Origin: Marisa cornuarietis
Taxonomy: Eukaryota; Mollusca; Gastropoda; Architaenioglossa; Ampullariidae
Length of the DNA stretch: 64,000 nucleotides
Direction of reading: 5' to 3'
NCBI GenBank assembly: GCA_004794655.1
Contig: SMMW01000496.1
Span: 331,576-395,575, forward strand
Part shown: positions 40,635-51,638 of the stretch, one piece after another
Numbering within the stretch: the stretch's first letter is position 1
Layout of the letters: each line of letters opens with the position of its first letter
Notes under the pieces: model-generated
What the model was told of the DNA's origin: nothing
Database searches by the model: none
Seen by the model: the letters and a program-made list of their open reading frames with translations, nothing else
Made by a program: the position numbers and the translations under genes

Positions 40635-42270
40635 AGTGGGATAAACGCGCAACATGAAATCCAACCCTGGGCATGTGAAAATCTGTTAAACTACATCATG
40701 GGACTCAAAGATTTGACAATTGAGACCGATCACAAGCCACTTTTAGCACTTTTGAAAACCAGAAATCTAGATGAACTCACACCTCGTATCCAAAGATTCC
40801 GGATGCGGCTTATGAGGTACACCTACAAGATAGAGTATACCAGAGGGAAGAATCTCACTGTAGCAGACACACTTTCCAGGGCACCATCCCAGGCAGCTGA
40901 GGAGGACAACAAGCTGCTTGAAGAAGCTAATCTGATGGTGAATCAAGTTATATCAAACATTCCTGCATCTGAGAAGAGATCGGAGGAGATAAGACTACTC
41001 ACATAACAAGACAAAGTGTGTTGGAAACTAATCTTATACTGTCAGCAAGGTTGGCCTAGAACTTGTCCGGCTGACACATCTATTAAGCCATATTGGTCAG
41101 CACGTTTTGATATCAGTTTTGAGGACAACCTGCTACTTCACGGCACAAGAGTCATCATACCAGAGAAGCTGCGTGAAGAAATGCTTCGCAGGCTTCATGT
41201 AGGGCATCAAGGGTTTGTGAAGACGCATGCACTGGCTCGTGACTCAATATGGTGGCCAGGACTATCCACTCGGATTGAAAGGTTTGTAGAAAGTTGCTCT
41301 GTTTGCACCAGAGAGAGAGACGAAATTCACCAGAACCACTCCTTCCAACTCCTATTCCTGACTACCCATGGCAGAGAGTTGGCTTTGATTTGTTTGACTT
41401 CCAAAAGAGAGACTATCTACTGGTCGTAGATTATTATTCCAAGTTCATTGAGGTAGCCATGTTGACATCCACCACATCTCAGAGGGTCATTGAACATCTC
41501 AGAGGTATCTTTTCTCGGCATGGAATCCCTGAGATAGTGATATCGGATAATGGCCCACAGTTTTCAAGCAAACAGTTTGCTGAGTTTGCCCAGCACTACA
41601 ACTTCCAGCATATTACCAGTAGCCCATACCACCAGCAAGCTATTGGGGAGGCCGAGAGAGCAGTACAGACCATCAAATGTCTGCTCAAGAAAGCTGAAGA
41701 CCCGTATATGGCCATGTTAAGTTATCGGTCGACACCTCTTCAGTGTGGGAAGAGCCCCGCAGAGCTTCTGATGGGGAGAAGAATGAGGAGTCTAGTCCCA
41801 ATGATAAAGTCCAAATTTATAAATCTGAATCAACAGGACTTCATAGAAAAAGAAAAAAGGGTAAAGACAAAACAGAAGGAAAACTTTGACAAAGTGCATC
41901 GTACTAAAGAGTCACCAAAGTTCAAACCGGGTCAGATGGTCTAGGTCATACCTCAGCAAACACCTGGAACCATCGTGAGACCACTGGGAGAAAGGTTATA
42001 CGAAGTCTCCACACCCCAAGGAACGCAGAGACGCAACAACTACCATCTGGTCAAGCGTGATCCACAATCTCACCCAACCAGGGTCACTACAACAGAGTTT
42101 TCCAGTTTGTTGCCGGATGGTCCAAACATGCTGGCTGATAACAGTAGTGATGCAGAGTGCACAGTACTCCGGTTTCCTCCCCCCTCCCTTTCCCCCCATA
42201 GTGCGAAATCACCGCAAGGTGGAAGCACTTTCCAACTAAATAAACAACAACAACAACAACGTCTCTAGAC
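40635..42270 (+). pseudogene. Ty3/Gypsy pol fragment (RNase H end to integrase)
   Basis: In order: the C-terminal part of RNase H with IETDHKPLLALL (near 40720), TVADTLSRAP, the integrase zinc finger (HVGHQGF...CSVC, about 41198-41310), the integrase core with its first Asp in GFDLFDF (near 41382), the second in ISDNGPQF (near 41545) and Glu in GEAERAVQ (near 41648), then LLMGRRMRSL and a C-terminal basic tail. All three acidic residues of the DD(35)E triad are present, but the pol is split over three frames. Gag, protease and RT are absent. No flanking LTR was confirmed. Inactive, 5'-truncated copy. Confidence 0.85.
42236..42262 (+). repeat. CAA tandem tail after Gypsy fragment
   Basis: A short (CAA)n run follows the last recognisable pol sequence, marking the right end of the fragment. 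Confidence 0.5.
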
Positions 42271-42299
42271 TAGCTTGTCGAAAGACGACTGGTCACTAC

Positions 42300-42618
42300 A
42301 AGAGAGGTTTCTGTTTGCTGTATGCTAGCGTGATGTACGAGCCCTCGTCGTGTGAACGAGATGAAAGAGAATCGGTAGAGAGAAAGAAACTGTGTTGTCC
42401 ATCGTAATCGTGTCGAGCAGCAGAACACACACGAAGCTCAAGGAGCTGAGCGATACACCGCAGAGAACACACTTTTGGTTTAGAGTAAAGCAGGGTCTTT
42501 TGTGGACTCCAAGGTCGGCTGAGTGCGGGTGCAGTAGATGGGGAAAAAAAAGAACACAACGCGAGGCAGTAATGAGACAATGCACCCGACTAACGAGAGC
42601 CAGAACTTTAGAAAGAAA
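42300..42618 (+). repeat. Dispersed block, left member of an inverted pair
   Basis: Shares with 56095-56390 (opposite orientation) boxes such as gggtcttttgtggactccaa, ggtcggctgagtgcgg, gcagagaacacacttttgg and cgagagccagaacttta. No coding function is recognised; it may be an LTR or leader segment. Confidence 0.65.
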
Positions 42619-43540
42619 GTTCTCCTTGGTAACTTCCGTCCTCTCCCCTGGAACTAAAAAGAGGAACGGACTGATTTATGGCGCTAGGGCAGTGTAGTGT
42701 GAATGTGTAGCGACCCGGTCAGTCCAGTTACACTATATAAATTCATTTGGAGCTGTAAAACATATTTCTCTTAATTTTTGAACATTTAGTTAATTGTCCA
42801 TTGCAGCTAACAATGGGGGATGTGTAGCAATCGTTATAGCTCTTATTTACATTTACATTTGGTTTGAGCAGTTTTAAATATAGTCGTTCTAAGGCTAAGC
42901 GAACGTTACGGGTTGCTTATGTGATATTGGTCGTGTGTGTGTGTGTGTGTTTTAGAACACTTGAACGTAAATTTCAGAAAATAACAAAAAAATTATTTAC
43001 TCAATATATACAGACATAAAGTACCAACAAACATATGTTTTATTAGAATATACATAAAAATTTAAATATTACTTACTACTTTCTTCTCCTTTGCGGTTGT
43101 TGAAGTACAAATCCATGTCAAATTGAATAAACCGCAACGTACTTTCGATAACTCAAAATGGCGCTCGACCATTTGTTTACATTTTTCCCTCTTACAAACG
43201 AATTTTTTGATTGGCTGGACTAGTTTTTAAAGGGAGGGAATCATGGTGGACTATTTCCGAAAGATTTCAGTAGTTTCTTCCCTTATGTTATTTTCATTTA
43301 CGTTGCGGGAGTTTTTTTTGAGCTCATTGTCATGGGTTTTCTGTTGGGAATACTATAAAAGTGTGTTTTCAAGCAAACACAAGGTTAGGCGGTTCCTTTT
43401 CTCTACATTTTGATCTATTATTATCAGTTTCAGCTGTTCTTCTACCTCTTTTAGTTAATTTTTTATGATCTTTTGAAAAAGGGGTAAAACATCCGTCCAA
43501 GGGTTCGGAACCGCCATTTGGACTTCTCGAGTTGCTAAAA
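42619..43540. other. Unassigned segment between repeat block and THAP element
   Basis: AT-rich, with a (GT)n run near 42937-42951. The sequence aatgggggatgtgtagcaat near 42820 looks like a purine tract plus a TG terminus, as at a 3' LTR start, but no matching end was found. Confidence 0.4.
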
Positions 43541-43664
43541 ATAGATTGTGACGTCACGCAGCAGAGCATCATGGGATTGCTTTGCGGACAAACACTGCAC
43601 GTTGTTATGTTTACGCTACGGCGACTGACAAAAAGCGACATTTTTGCTATTAATCTCTGAAAAA

Positions 43665-44025
43665 ATGCTGAAAACGGGAGGAACCAAGCACTGCTGTTGG
43701 GGTTTATGTAAATAGGACTCCAGATATCCAGAGCGATTACCGGAGGGGACGTTTTTTATTCCGTTTCCAAAGCCTGGTAAGACCATGCAGTAACAAAATG
43801 ACCCAGTGGGAAAGAGAACAGGCCAAGTTAAAGACTGAGAAAGCAAAGCGCTGGCAGTTTTTATGTAGGCGATCTGATTTCCAAAATGTGGAGAAAATAA
43901 CCAGGAACACATTTATCTGCTCTCTGCATTTTCTTGGTGGAAAAGGCCCAACATCTGAGAACGACGAACCAATATTTGCGACGTTTACAGACGAGGAAAC
44001 ACAAAAGCGACAGCTAGGGACGTAA
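43665..44025 (+). pseudogene. THAP zinc-finger domain, broken
   Basis: ATG at 43665; the first Cys pair lies in HCCWGLC, followed by an in-frame TAG. A frame change then leads to KRWQFLCRRSDFQN and ICSLHFLGGKGP, which holds the Cys and His closing the C2CH finger. THAP fingers bind DNA and are common in P-element and Harbinger-group transposases. Confidence 0.7.
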
Positions 44026-44039
44026 AAGGAAGGCTCCCT

Positions 44040-44334
44040 ATGTTCCCAACGAAAGATATAGTTAAAACATCTTTGCCAAGAGTGTTTAGACAATTTAAAA
44101 ATGTCATGCTCTGTAGACTGCACAGAATTCTTTTGTCAGACATCCAGGGATTATGGGCAGCAAGGCAATTTGTATGCCTCTTACAAGCACCACACCACAA
44201 TGAAAGGACTGATTGCAGTCACCACTAAAGGTGCTGCATGTTTTGTCTCAGATCTGTATCATTTCAGTTCTGTTAGCCAGTATTCAGAGGGATCGCCGAC
44301 GAGGAAGGCTCCAGGTACGTCTTTCTCCGTTTAA
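44040..44334 (+). pseudogene. DDE_4-type transposase fragment
   Basis: [36 protein letters not shown] and FVSDLY match the catalytic region of DDE_4 (ISL2EU-type) nucleases, where DCTEI and the following YKxHNTxKxLV run are conserved. Only about 80 residues remain. Confidence 0.65.
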
Positions 44335-44549
44335 ACCACCGCCTCCATTTGCATTTCTACAATCTGGAACTGTATTTTTTACACGTTCACGTTTTGTCTT
44401 TTTGAACAATAAACAGCACAGAAACGAATTCGCTGCAAACGCTGGTGTAGTACATGCGGGGACTATGTTTGTCCGCGTTGCATTCCCATAAGCCCTTGCG
44501 CGGCTAAATCGTGACGTCATCTGTATAGAGCGCTGACAGGAGCCCCCCG

Positions 44550-45880
44550 CACAAGGGAGAGCACAAGCTCTACTGACCCAGTGACTACGCGACGCGAGGC
44601 CGCAGCACCGGGTGTCCCTGCTAAGGGTCAACAGGACACAGCACGGGACTCACCCGTGAAAATAGCTCACATCTTGAAATGGAACATAGAAGGTCTGCTC
44701 ACGAAAATAAATGATCCTGACTTTATACAATACATTAACAGGTTTGATATTGTGTGTTTTACAGAGACATTTCTTGAATTAAGCAGTAGACTGAAGTGCT
44801 TCTCTAACTTCGAACAACACTTCAGTCCCGCTTCTAGACTTGCATCGCAGGGAAGAGCTTCTGGAGGTATCCTTGTTTTAGTTAAAAATGTATTCACTGA
44901 GTTTGTACATAGACTGCAATGTACGGTTGACAATCTGGTTTTATTGAAATTTGATAAAGTAGCTTTTGGTAGTGATAGAGATGTTGTATTTTGTGGTGTT
45001 TATGTGCCACCGTATGATTCGCCCTATTATAACCAGAGACCTATTCAGGTCAAGTCGAATATATGCCTTGTTGAACAGTGCATTCTAGATTGTATCCGAA
45101 ATCTTGAGCGACACTGTTGGTACCTACTGGGAGTCGATTTTAATGCTAGAACGGGAAACTATAATTCGGCATCATTTGATAATGAAGTTGATATAGAGAT
45201 CGCTGTTCGTTCAGATTTGTACGAACATCGAGAATCTGAAGATACGACTGTTTCACCTTTTGGGAGGTTGCTACTACAATTTTGTAATACCTGTGATTTA
45301 ACAATCTTGAATGGTACCTGCAAAGGAGATGGAAAGGGCCGATATACTTACATAAGAGCTATGGGCAGTAGCACAATTGATTATTTCATTTGCTCTAGAG
45401 GTGTCTAAGGAAATTTAGACGTACGGCTAACGCTAACGACAGACAAAAATACGTAGAAAGCAGGAGTTGGTATCAAAACCTAATACAAAGCAAACGAAAG
45501 CAATTTAATAGTTATCGGTTGGGAAAGCTGTCCACCAACACTGGCAACCCACAAGCTTTTTGGAAAGAAGTAAAAGCAATCTGCAGACAGTCCAACCCGG
45601 AATGTACTATAGACAATAGAACATGGTATGAACACTTTAAAAATGTTTTTCAAGGTGACATAGTAGATGGTAGGTGGGATAATGAGGAACAGGAAAGTGA
45701 AATATGCCCAGCAGGGATTGATGACCTAGATCAGCCAATAACCACGGAAGAAGTGATAAAAGCTATAAATCATCTAAAACTAAATAAGGCTCCTGGGCCT
45801 GATGGAATACTTGCAGAAATGTTAAAGGCCTGTCAGGATCATATATTAAGGTACCTAGTAATTTTATTTAACCAAATTTT
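44550..45880 (+). pseudogene. APE-type LINE, forward copy (endonuclease and RT start)
   Basis: An open frame at 44581-45408 (no ATG at its beginning) encodes the APE endonuclease: LKWNIEGLLTK, CFTETFLE, YLLGVDFNARTGN and SSTIDYFICS. An internal deletion joins it to the spacer before the RT (ANANDRQKYVESRS), then the RT finger with LNKAPGPDGILAEMLKACQD near 45780. The copy stops at 45880 where an L2-like fragment begins. The first catalytic motif reads GVDFNA where the reverse copy has GGDFNA. Clade unassigned. Confidence 0.8.
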
Positions 45881-46054
45881 ACACACCTGGTGCACCGCAG
45901 GGGACCTGTTGACAGTGCTCGACCAGCTTGGGGTGACGATGTTCGCTTTCTACATGGCTACCCATCCGATTCTCGCTTTCAGTACAAGCTGTCTGTCTGT
46001 CTGTTTTAACTGCTTGACTACTTTTCTGAACTTCTCTTTCCCTGTATCCCAGCC
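45881..46054 (+). repeat. L2-like LINE fragment upstream of orphan exon 1
   Basis: acacctggtgcaccgcagg to cccagcc, same as 57572-57737 and 27521-27695. It directly abuts the exon-1 block at 46055, with the same join as at 57737/57738. Confidence 0.85.
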
Positions 46055-46583
46055 ATCTATCACTCAACCTGCTACATCAACACAGATATCAAAAATGACA
46101 AAACCACTGAACGTGGTGAGTACACGTTATGAATGTATGCTGTTTAGAATGATTTTTTGCTCAGCAGCATTTGTGTAGAGGTTTCAGCTTATTTTCATAC
46201 AAGACGACATCATTATAAATAATAGATCACATTTTGCGAAAAGTCGGTCACCTCGATCTTCTTTGTCTCACACAGTGAAACGAAAACGAGGAATTACACA
46301 TAGTTTTGTCTGACATCAGTGCATTCGATAGATTTCTTTGCGTTTATAATTAATTACACCCATTTACTTACTTCCTCTCCCCCCCCCACACACACACGCG
46401 CGTAATGTTCTGATAAATATATATATATATAGGCCTATATACATGTAGATGAATGAAGACGAATTCTGATCGACAACGTTTATCACGTGCACATATTGTT
46501 ACAGTTACAGATCGCATTAGATATGTTAAAACATTTTATATTTTCTTATTTCATTTATCTTTTGAGAAATATAATGGAGAATA
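46055..46583 (+). pseudogene. TMEM86: Orphan TMEM86 exon-1 block (copy B)
   Basis: Contains ATG plus MTKPLNV at 46095-46115, the gtgagt donor and about 470 bp of intron 1, ending at gagaata where a zinc-knuckle fragment begins. No exon 2 follows until 60489, 14 kb away and beyond copy C of exon 1. It could be a dead fragment or a far alternative first exon of copy 2. Its (AC)n run is preceded by a C run. Confidence 0.8.
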
Positions 46584-47195
46584 CAGCGGAGACTTCGGCA
46601 ACCACCTCGTATTGAAGTGTACGGACAGGACTCTGCCCTGTGTCGCAAATGCAAATCCACCGACCACCTCATCGCAGACCATCCTCACCGAGACCATACG
46701 GCGCTACAGTCGCGCCGACCGCACAACGACAACCGTGCCAAGCAGTGCTTCAACGGGGCGCAACGCAGCGGGACAGATTTCATGGTCAGAGTGGCCAGAG
46801 TACCTGTAACATCACCAACCAGGACGAGAGCGCTGTGTACACAGTCAGCCCCCCTCGCTGGGGCGCCCGCCCTTACTTTCAACAGGAATGACATCAAAGT
46901 AACAAAGCCGCCTCAGTTACAAGACATTCAGCTGCTGGAGGCGCCGAACTATCAGGACGACGACAGTGACGAGGAAACGTCGTTTTGGTATACTACCTTA
47001 CCGTACCATCAACCCAGAACTATGGTGATACGAGAAGTGACAGTACCTGTCATGCCAGATGTGACAGTACCTGTCGTGCCAGAAGTGACAGTACCTGTCG
47101 TGCCAGAAGTGACAGTGCCTGTAGTGCCAGAACTGACAGTACCTGTAGCACCCCAGCTGTGCAGATCGCACCGGCTCGCTGTGAGACAGGCATGA
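46584..47195 (+). pseudogene. Zinc-knuckle (gag/ORF1-like) fragment with 8-residue repeats
   Basis: Open for about 190 codons but without an in-frame ATG at its start; the left end is cut by the join at 46583. CRKCKSTDHLIADH resembles a CCHC knuckle (CX2CX4HX4C) with the last Cys replaced by His; a second, decayed knuckle (CFNGAQRSGTDF) follows. The C-terminal half has five copies of an eight-residue VTVPVVPE unit. Probably the nucleic-acid-binding part of a retroelement ORF1 or gag. Confidence 0.55.
47034..47153 (+). repeat. 24-bp coding minisatellite, 5 copies
   Basis: Five tandem 24-bp units of the type gaagtgacagtacctgtcgt + gcca, encoding (E/D/L)VTVPV(V/M/A)P. The period is an exact multiple of three, so the frame stays open. 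Confidence 0.85.
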
Positions 47196-47306
47196 AACTC
47201 AGATGCTGTGGAGAAAACTGTTTCATATGACATTTTTTTAGTGACATATAACATGGACATTTTGTTTAAATTAAGGTGAAGTACACGTGTTTGTTCTGGT
47301 GAAGCC

Positions 47307-49660
47307 ATGGATAAATTTGTGATACGAAAAGGAACTCATTGCGTTGGTTTTTTGAAAAGAAAAAGAGAAGAAACGAGTGATGTGCAAGTTTTGGGTGCTG
47401 GAGCCAATGAAAAACCAGGAAGGCCTGCTACAAAAGTAAGAAAGTATGACAATGAATACTTGAAAATCGGCTTTACCAACATTGTTGTTGATGGTAAAGA
47501 ACGGCCACAGTGTGTTGTTTGCCTCGCAGTGTTAGCTCCAGACAGTATGAAGCCAAACAAACTACGGCGCCATTTGGAAACTCGGCATGCGGAATTTACT
47601 TGCAAACCTCTCGAATTTTTTGAACGAAAATTGCAAGAATACAAAAGAGACAAAAAAACATTTGCCTCACATACATCTATTCCTAAGAAAGCTTTGATGG
47701 CTTCGTATCAAGTTTCCTATCGCATTGCTCAAAACAAAAAAGCACATACGATCGGAGAGTCATTAATACTGCCTGCAGCAATGGACATTGTACGGACCAT
47801 GATGGGAGAAGATGCTGCTACGCAACTGCAAGCCATTCCTTTGTCAAATGAAACAGTTCGCCGGAGAATAACTGAGATATCTGAAGACGTGTCTGATCAG
47901 TTGATTAGTCGTATCAAAAGCCACAATTTTGCATTGCAGTTAGATGAAGCTACTGACACTGCAGGTGACTCACACTTGATTGCTTACATTCGTTACGTGT
48001 GGGAAAATAATCTTCTGGAGGGCTTTTTATTTTGCAAGAAAATTGAATGCAGAGCAACCGCCCAAGATTTATTTGCGATTGTTGATAACTTCCTTAAGGA
48101 CCAAGGCATTTCCTGGAATTCCTGGATTATGCACAGATGGCGCTCCTGCAATGGCTGGAAAGAAACAAGGGTTGCAATCTCTTATTAAAAAGGTTGCTCC
48201 AGACGTATTTTGGACTCACTGTATGATCCACCGTGAAGTTCTAGCTTCCAAAGATTTGAGTGTTGATTTGAACAGTGCTAACGGATGTCATCAAAATGGT
48301 GAACTTTGTGAAGAACAGTTCTGCCAGATCTCGCCTGTTTTCTCTCATATGTCAAGACATGGGAGCCAACTATGATGCGCTGCTCTATTATTGCGAATCA
48401 AGGTGGTTGTCACGTGGAAAAGCTCTCACGAGAATCTTTGAATTGCGGGAAGAATTGTGGGTGTTTCTGAACGAGAACTTTCAACAAGACTGACCTGCTT
48501 CAGAACGACCGATGGCTGCTACTAATGGCATATTTATCTGACATATTTGAGAGGCTGAATGTTTTGAATACTTCTATGCAAGGGAAATAAACGACAGTAT
48601 TACAAACAACTGACAAGATTAATGCTTTCGTCCGAAAAATTTCGTTGTGGAAGGAAACGATACGCCAAGAACATGTTTTTGATATGTTTCCTTGCTTGTG
48701 TATGTGCAAGACTAACATTAATTAGAATTTTGATCAGGTGAAGAACGTTATTATTTCACATCTAAACGGACTGCAAGAAAAGTTTCAGCATTACTTTGCT
48801 GAAATTGATGTAACTAAATATGATTGGATTCGTAATCCTTTTCTGGCCGATCCAAGCACAAGCGGGTTGTCTACGGAAGAAGAAGAGCAGCTTATCGACC
48901 TTTCGAGTGACCAGTCCCTGAAAATGGTCTTCCAAACAACACCAGTGCCAAAATTCTGGATTGGCGTCAACGGAGAATATCCTCTCCTTTCTCACAAAGC
49001 AATGAAAGTTCTTCTGCCTTTTTCAACATCGTATATGTGTGAGCAAGGATTTTCAGTATTGGCAGCATTGAAGTCGAAATACAGAAATCATCTGGACGCA
49101 GCGGCTAATCTGCGAATAGCAGTGGGTACTAACATCGCACCCAGGTTTGCTTCTCTATGCAGCAGCAAGCAGGCTCAACCTTCTCATTAATCAAGGCGAG
49201 TGTCCACAAAAATTATTAAAATACTATTTATTAGCACCGCAGGATTTGCTTTCGTAATATTTCACTGGCAATTTTACTTCTTGCAAATACCAACTTTGTT
49301 CTTCCGGTGTTGTATTAATTTTCTCAACTCTGCGTTCGCGGTCAACTAAGGAAGCCTTGTTAAGCGACAAAGAAATCTGTTGTATTGGCATTGTATTTAT
49401 AGATCCATATTTGTGTATTGATCAAGTGAAAACGACATTATTACCAATGTTTACAAAATTAAACTCTTAAATTAGGAGACGTCTTTTCACCTTCCAAGTA
49501 GGACCTTTTATACTTTATACCGTTTTCGCGAGAGGCGTCTGCAACAAGATCGACTCAAAACGCTCTCTTGGACCTCCTAGTAAACAGTTGGCTCGGGGGG
49601 AGGGGGGCGCGGACGTACCATTTTTCGTCAAAGTGGGGCGTAAAAGGTTGAGAAACGCTG
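47307..49660 (+). pseudogene. hAT transposase, ZBED5/SCAND3-like, broken (hAT-1)
   Basis: ATG at 47307 (MDKFVIRKG). A BED finger lies at about 47505-47605 (CVVCLAVL...HLETRH). The RNase H-like core begins LQLDEATDTAG near 47937 (first Asp); the second Asp is in LCTDGAPAMAGKK near 48128, in a different frame; THCMIHREVLAS follows. The C-terminal hAT dimerisation region (STSYMCEQGFSVLAALKSK) is near 49026-49085 and the protein ends QAQPSH before TAA at 49190. At least two frameshifts and a gap around 48490-48735. The right terminal repeat is the reverse of cagcgtttctcaacctttta, ending at 49660. The left end was not found. Confidence 0.82.
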
Positions 49661-49677
49661 GCTTGCCTTTACAACTA

Positions 49678-49791
49678 CACGCACACACTAGCATACGTAC
49701 ACACGGTCACCACACGTGTACACACATGCGCAGGCATATGCATGCGTAACCACCTTCACACACAAACCGTCGCAGCGTACTTACGCGCACG

Positions 49792-49833
<42 letters not shown>

Positions 49834-50075
49834 AACAGTTACCCTCGACACGTGGACACACACTTAACAAGACTAGGAAGTCTGGTGCCACGGGTGGAGG
49901 AGGGGGGGGCAAATAAAGGTTGAGACTACTTTTGCGTAACCATGTTGTGGGAACAGACAAAGGACGGTTTCTGGAACGTTCGACTGGGACAGGATAAATA
50001 GTGTAGTTTTGAGTGGTACAAGGCCTTTGAGTTGTGGAAGTGAGAGTGGAGAGAAAGCAGGCCAATCATTTCCGT
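49678..50075 (+). repeat. Diverged LTR-like segment before hAT-2
   Basis: Matches the solo LTR at 51010-51638 in order: a CA-rich tract with tacacacggtcaccacac, cacgtggacacac, gggtgga-ggg, ctggaacgttcgactggga, a gataaatagtgtag TATA region and gtggaagtgagagtggagag. It stops about 15 bp before the hAT-2 start codon. A (CA)n expansion lies at 49794-49830. Neither a complete 5' end nor a TSD was seen. Confidence 0.6.
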
Positions 50076-51009
50076 TATTTCCTGCAAAAATGTCTGGTAA
50101 AAAACGTAAAATTGAGAACGAAGGTCGTGTTTTTAATGAAGAATGGACTCACAAATATTTCTTCACCTATTCTGAGCAGAAAGCAGTATGTTTACTGTGC
50201 CAAGATACCGTTGGTGTGCTGAAAGAATACAATTTACGGCGTCATTATCAAACAAAGCACGGGGATTTTGGATGCAATCTGGCCGATGGAGAAAGAAGAA
50301 AAAAGGCTTTGGAATATGTCTCAAAGCTGGACAAGCAGCAATCTCTGTTTAAAAAAAACATTCATCGAATCAGGATACTGCGCTGGAGGCAAGTTTTAAA
50401 GTGTCTTACTTAATTTCAAAACAAAACAGACCTTTCTCAGATGGAGAGTTCGTAAAACAATGTATGGTGGATTGCGTAACTATAATGTGTCCGGAAATGA
50501 AAAACAAGTTCGAGAATATTTCATTATCAAGGAGAACTGTTGTTCGACTTGTAGAAATGATTAGTGAAGAACTAAAACAACAGCTGACGGATGCAAGTAA
50601 AAGTTTTTTGTGTTATTCATTAGCACTGGACGAGAGCACAGACATACAGGATACTTACTGCCCAGTTACTCATTTTTCTGCGTGGGGTCGATGAAAATTT
50701 CACAATCACACAAGAATTACTAGCAATGGAGTCCATGAAAGACACAACAACTGGCCAAGATATATGTGGTTGTGTTCTAAAAGCAGTTGACGACAGCGGT
50801 TTGAAATGGAACATCTTGGCTAGTATTACTTTTGATGGTGCAAGGGCCATGTGTGGAAAAAATGTAGGAATGGTCAAACTTTTGGAAAACAGAATAAAAC
50901 AAGACTATCCAAATCAAGTGCTCTGGTCATTCCATTGTATTCCTCACCAGGAACATTTATGCAAAGCAGCACTTGATATGAAACATATTATAGATCCTGT
51001 AGTAAGTGT

Positions 51010-51638
51010 TGTAGCACTCTAGTAGTGTACGAGATACGCCGGCTGTGTATGTAATAACCAGCCCCTGACCTGTCCGCGGCCTGTAACTGTCATTGCGTGT
51101 CGCAAGGTGACCCACTAAGAAAGGCCCTGACCAGACGGTGAACCGTTGCCACTGTCGTACACGAACACACACGCGTACACACTAACACACGTACATGCGG
51201 TCATCACACGCGCTAACACATGCGCACGTACAGGCACACGCATCGACATTCACACATGATCGTCGTACACACATGCACACACTTACACACGCTCTCAAAC
51301 ACAAATCACACCACGCGTGGACAGTAAACCATGACGTCTGGCTTTGGACCCTGGGAACGGGTGGGGGGAACAATGCCCGACATGGTTCAGGGACAGGTCG
51401 AAGCCAGGGGAGAGAAAGGGATGGTTGCTGGAAAGTTCGACGGGAGAGGGATAAATAGTGTTGTTTCGAGTTGTTGCGGCTGTCTGTAACTAGAAGTGAG
51501 AGAGGAGAGACGGCAGGGCCAGCCGCCGAGTTACATGGAATAAAAACTACAGTATGCGGCAAAATTCGATCTTGTGTTTCTTTGAGTAACAGCTAGCCCA
51601 ACCCCAAGTAGCCATCAGATACCGACGTGTTGGTTACA
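51010..51638 (+). mobile_element. Solo LTR inserted in hAT-2
   Basis: Begins TGTAGCACTC and ends GGTTACA (TGTA...TACA inverted ends). GTGT flanks it on both sides (51006-51009 and 51639-51642), a 4-bp target-site duplication. Removing it restores the hAT reading frame across the join (PVVSV then INAIRARDLN). Inside are a TATA-like ataaatag at 51451 and AATAAA at 51539-51544, the order U3-TATA-poly(A) expected for plus orientation. The internal retrotransposon is gone. Superfamily not assigned (4-5 bp TSDs suit Gypsy or BEL). Confidence 0.85.

Larger units (their letters stand above)
43541..44525 (+). mobile_element. THAP-finger/DDE_4 DNA transposon, internally deleted
   Basis: The two ends are inverted: tgacgtcac, then atgggattgctttgcggac at 43549-43592, matched in reverse by 44466-44519 (tgtttgtccgcgttgcattc ... 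gtgacgtca). Between them are the parts of a THAP finger (HCCWGLC near 43705; ICSLHF near 43918, i.e. C2-CH spacing) and of a DDE_4 nuclease ([15 protein letters not shown] near 44113, then [18 protein letters not shown]). This layout is that of ISL2EU/Harbinger-group elements. Stops, frameshifts and the missing middle make it nonautonomous. Confidence 0.72.

Noticed and set aside
42820..42850. 3' LTR of the Gypsy fragment starting after a purine tract
   Set aside because: No matching LTR end, no TSD and no second LTR was found, so it is not listed as an LTR.
47307..49190. Domesticated ZBED5/SCAND3-like host gene
   Set aside because: Frameshifts, a gap in the core and a hAT terminal repeat downstream fit a dead transposon, not a conserved gene.
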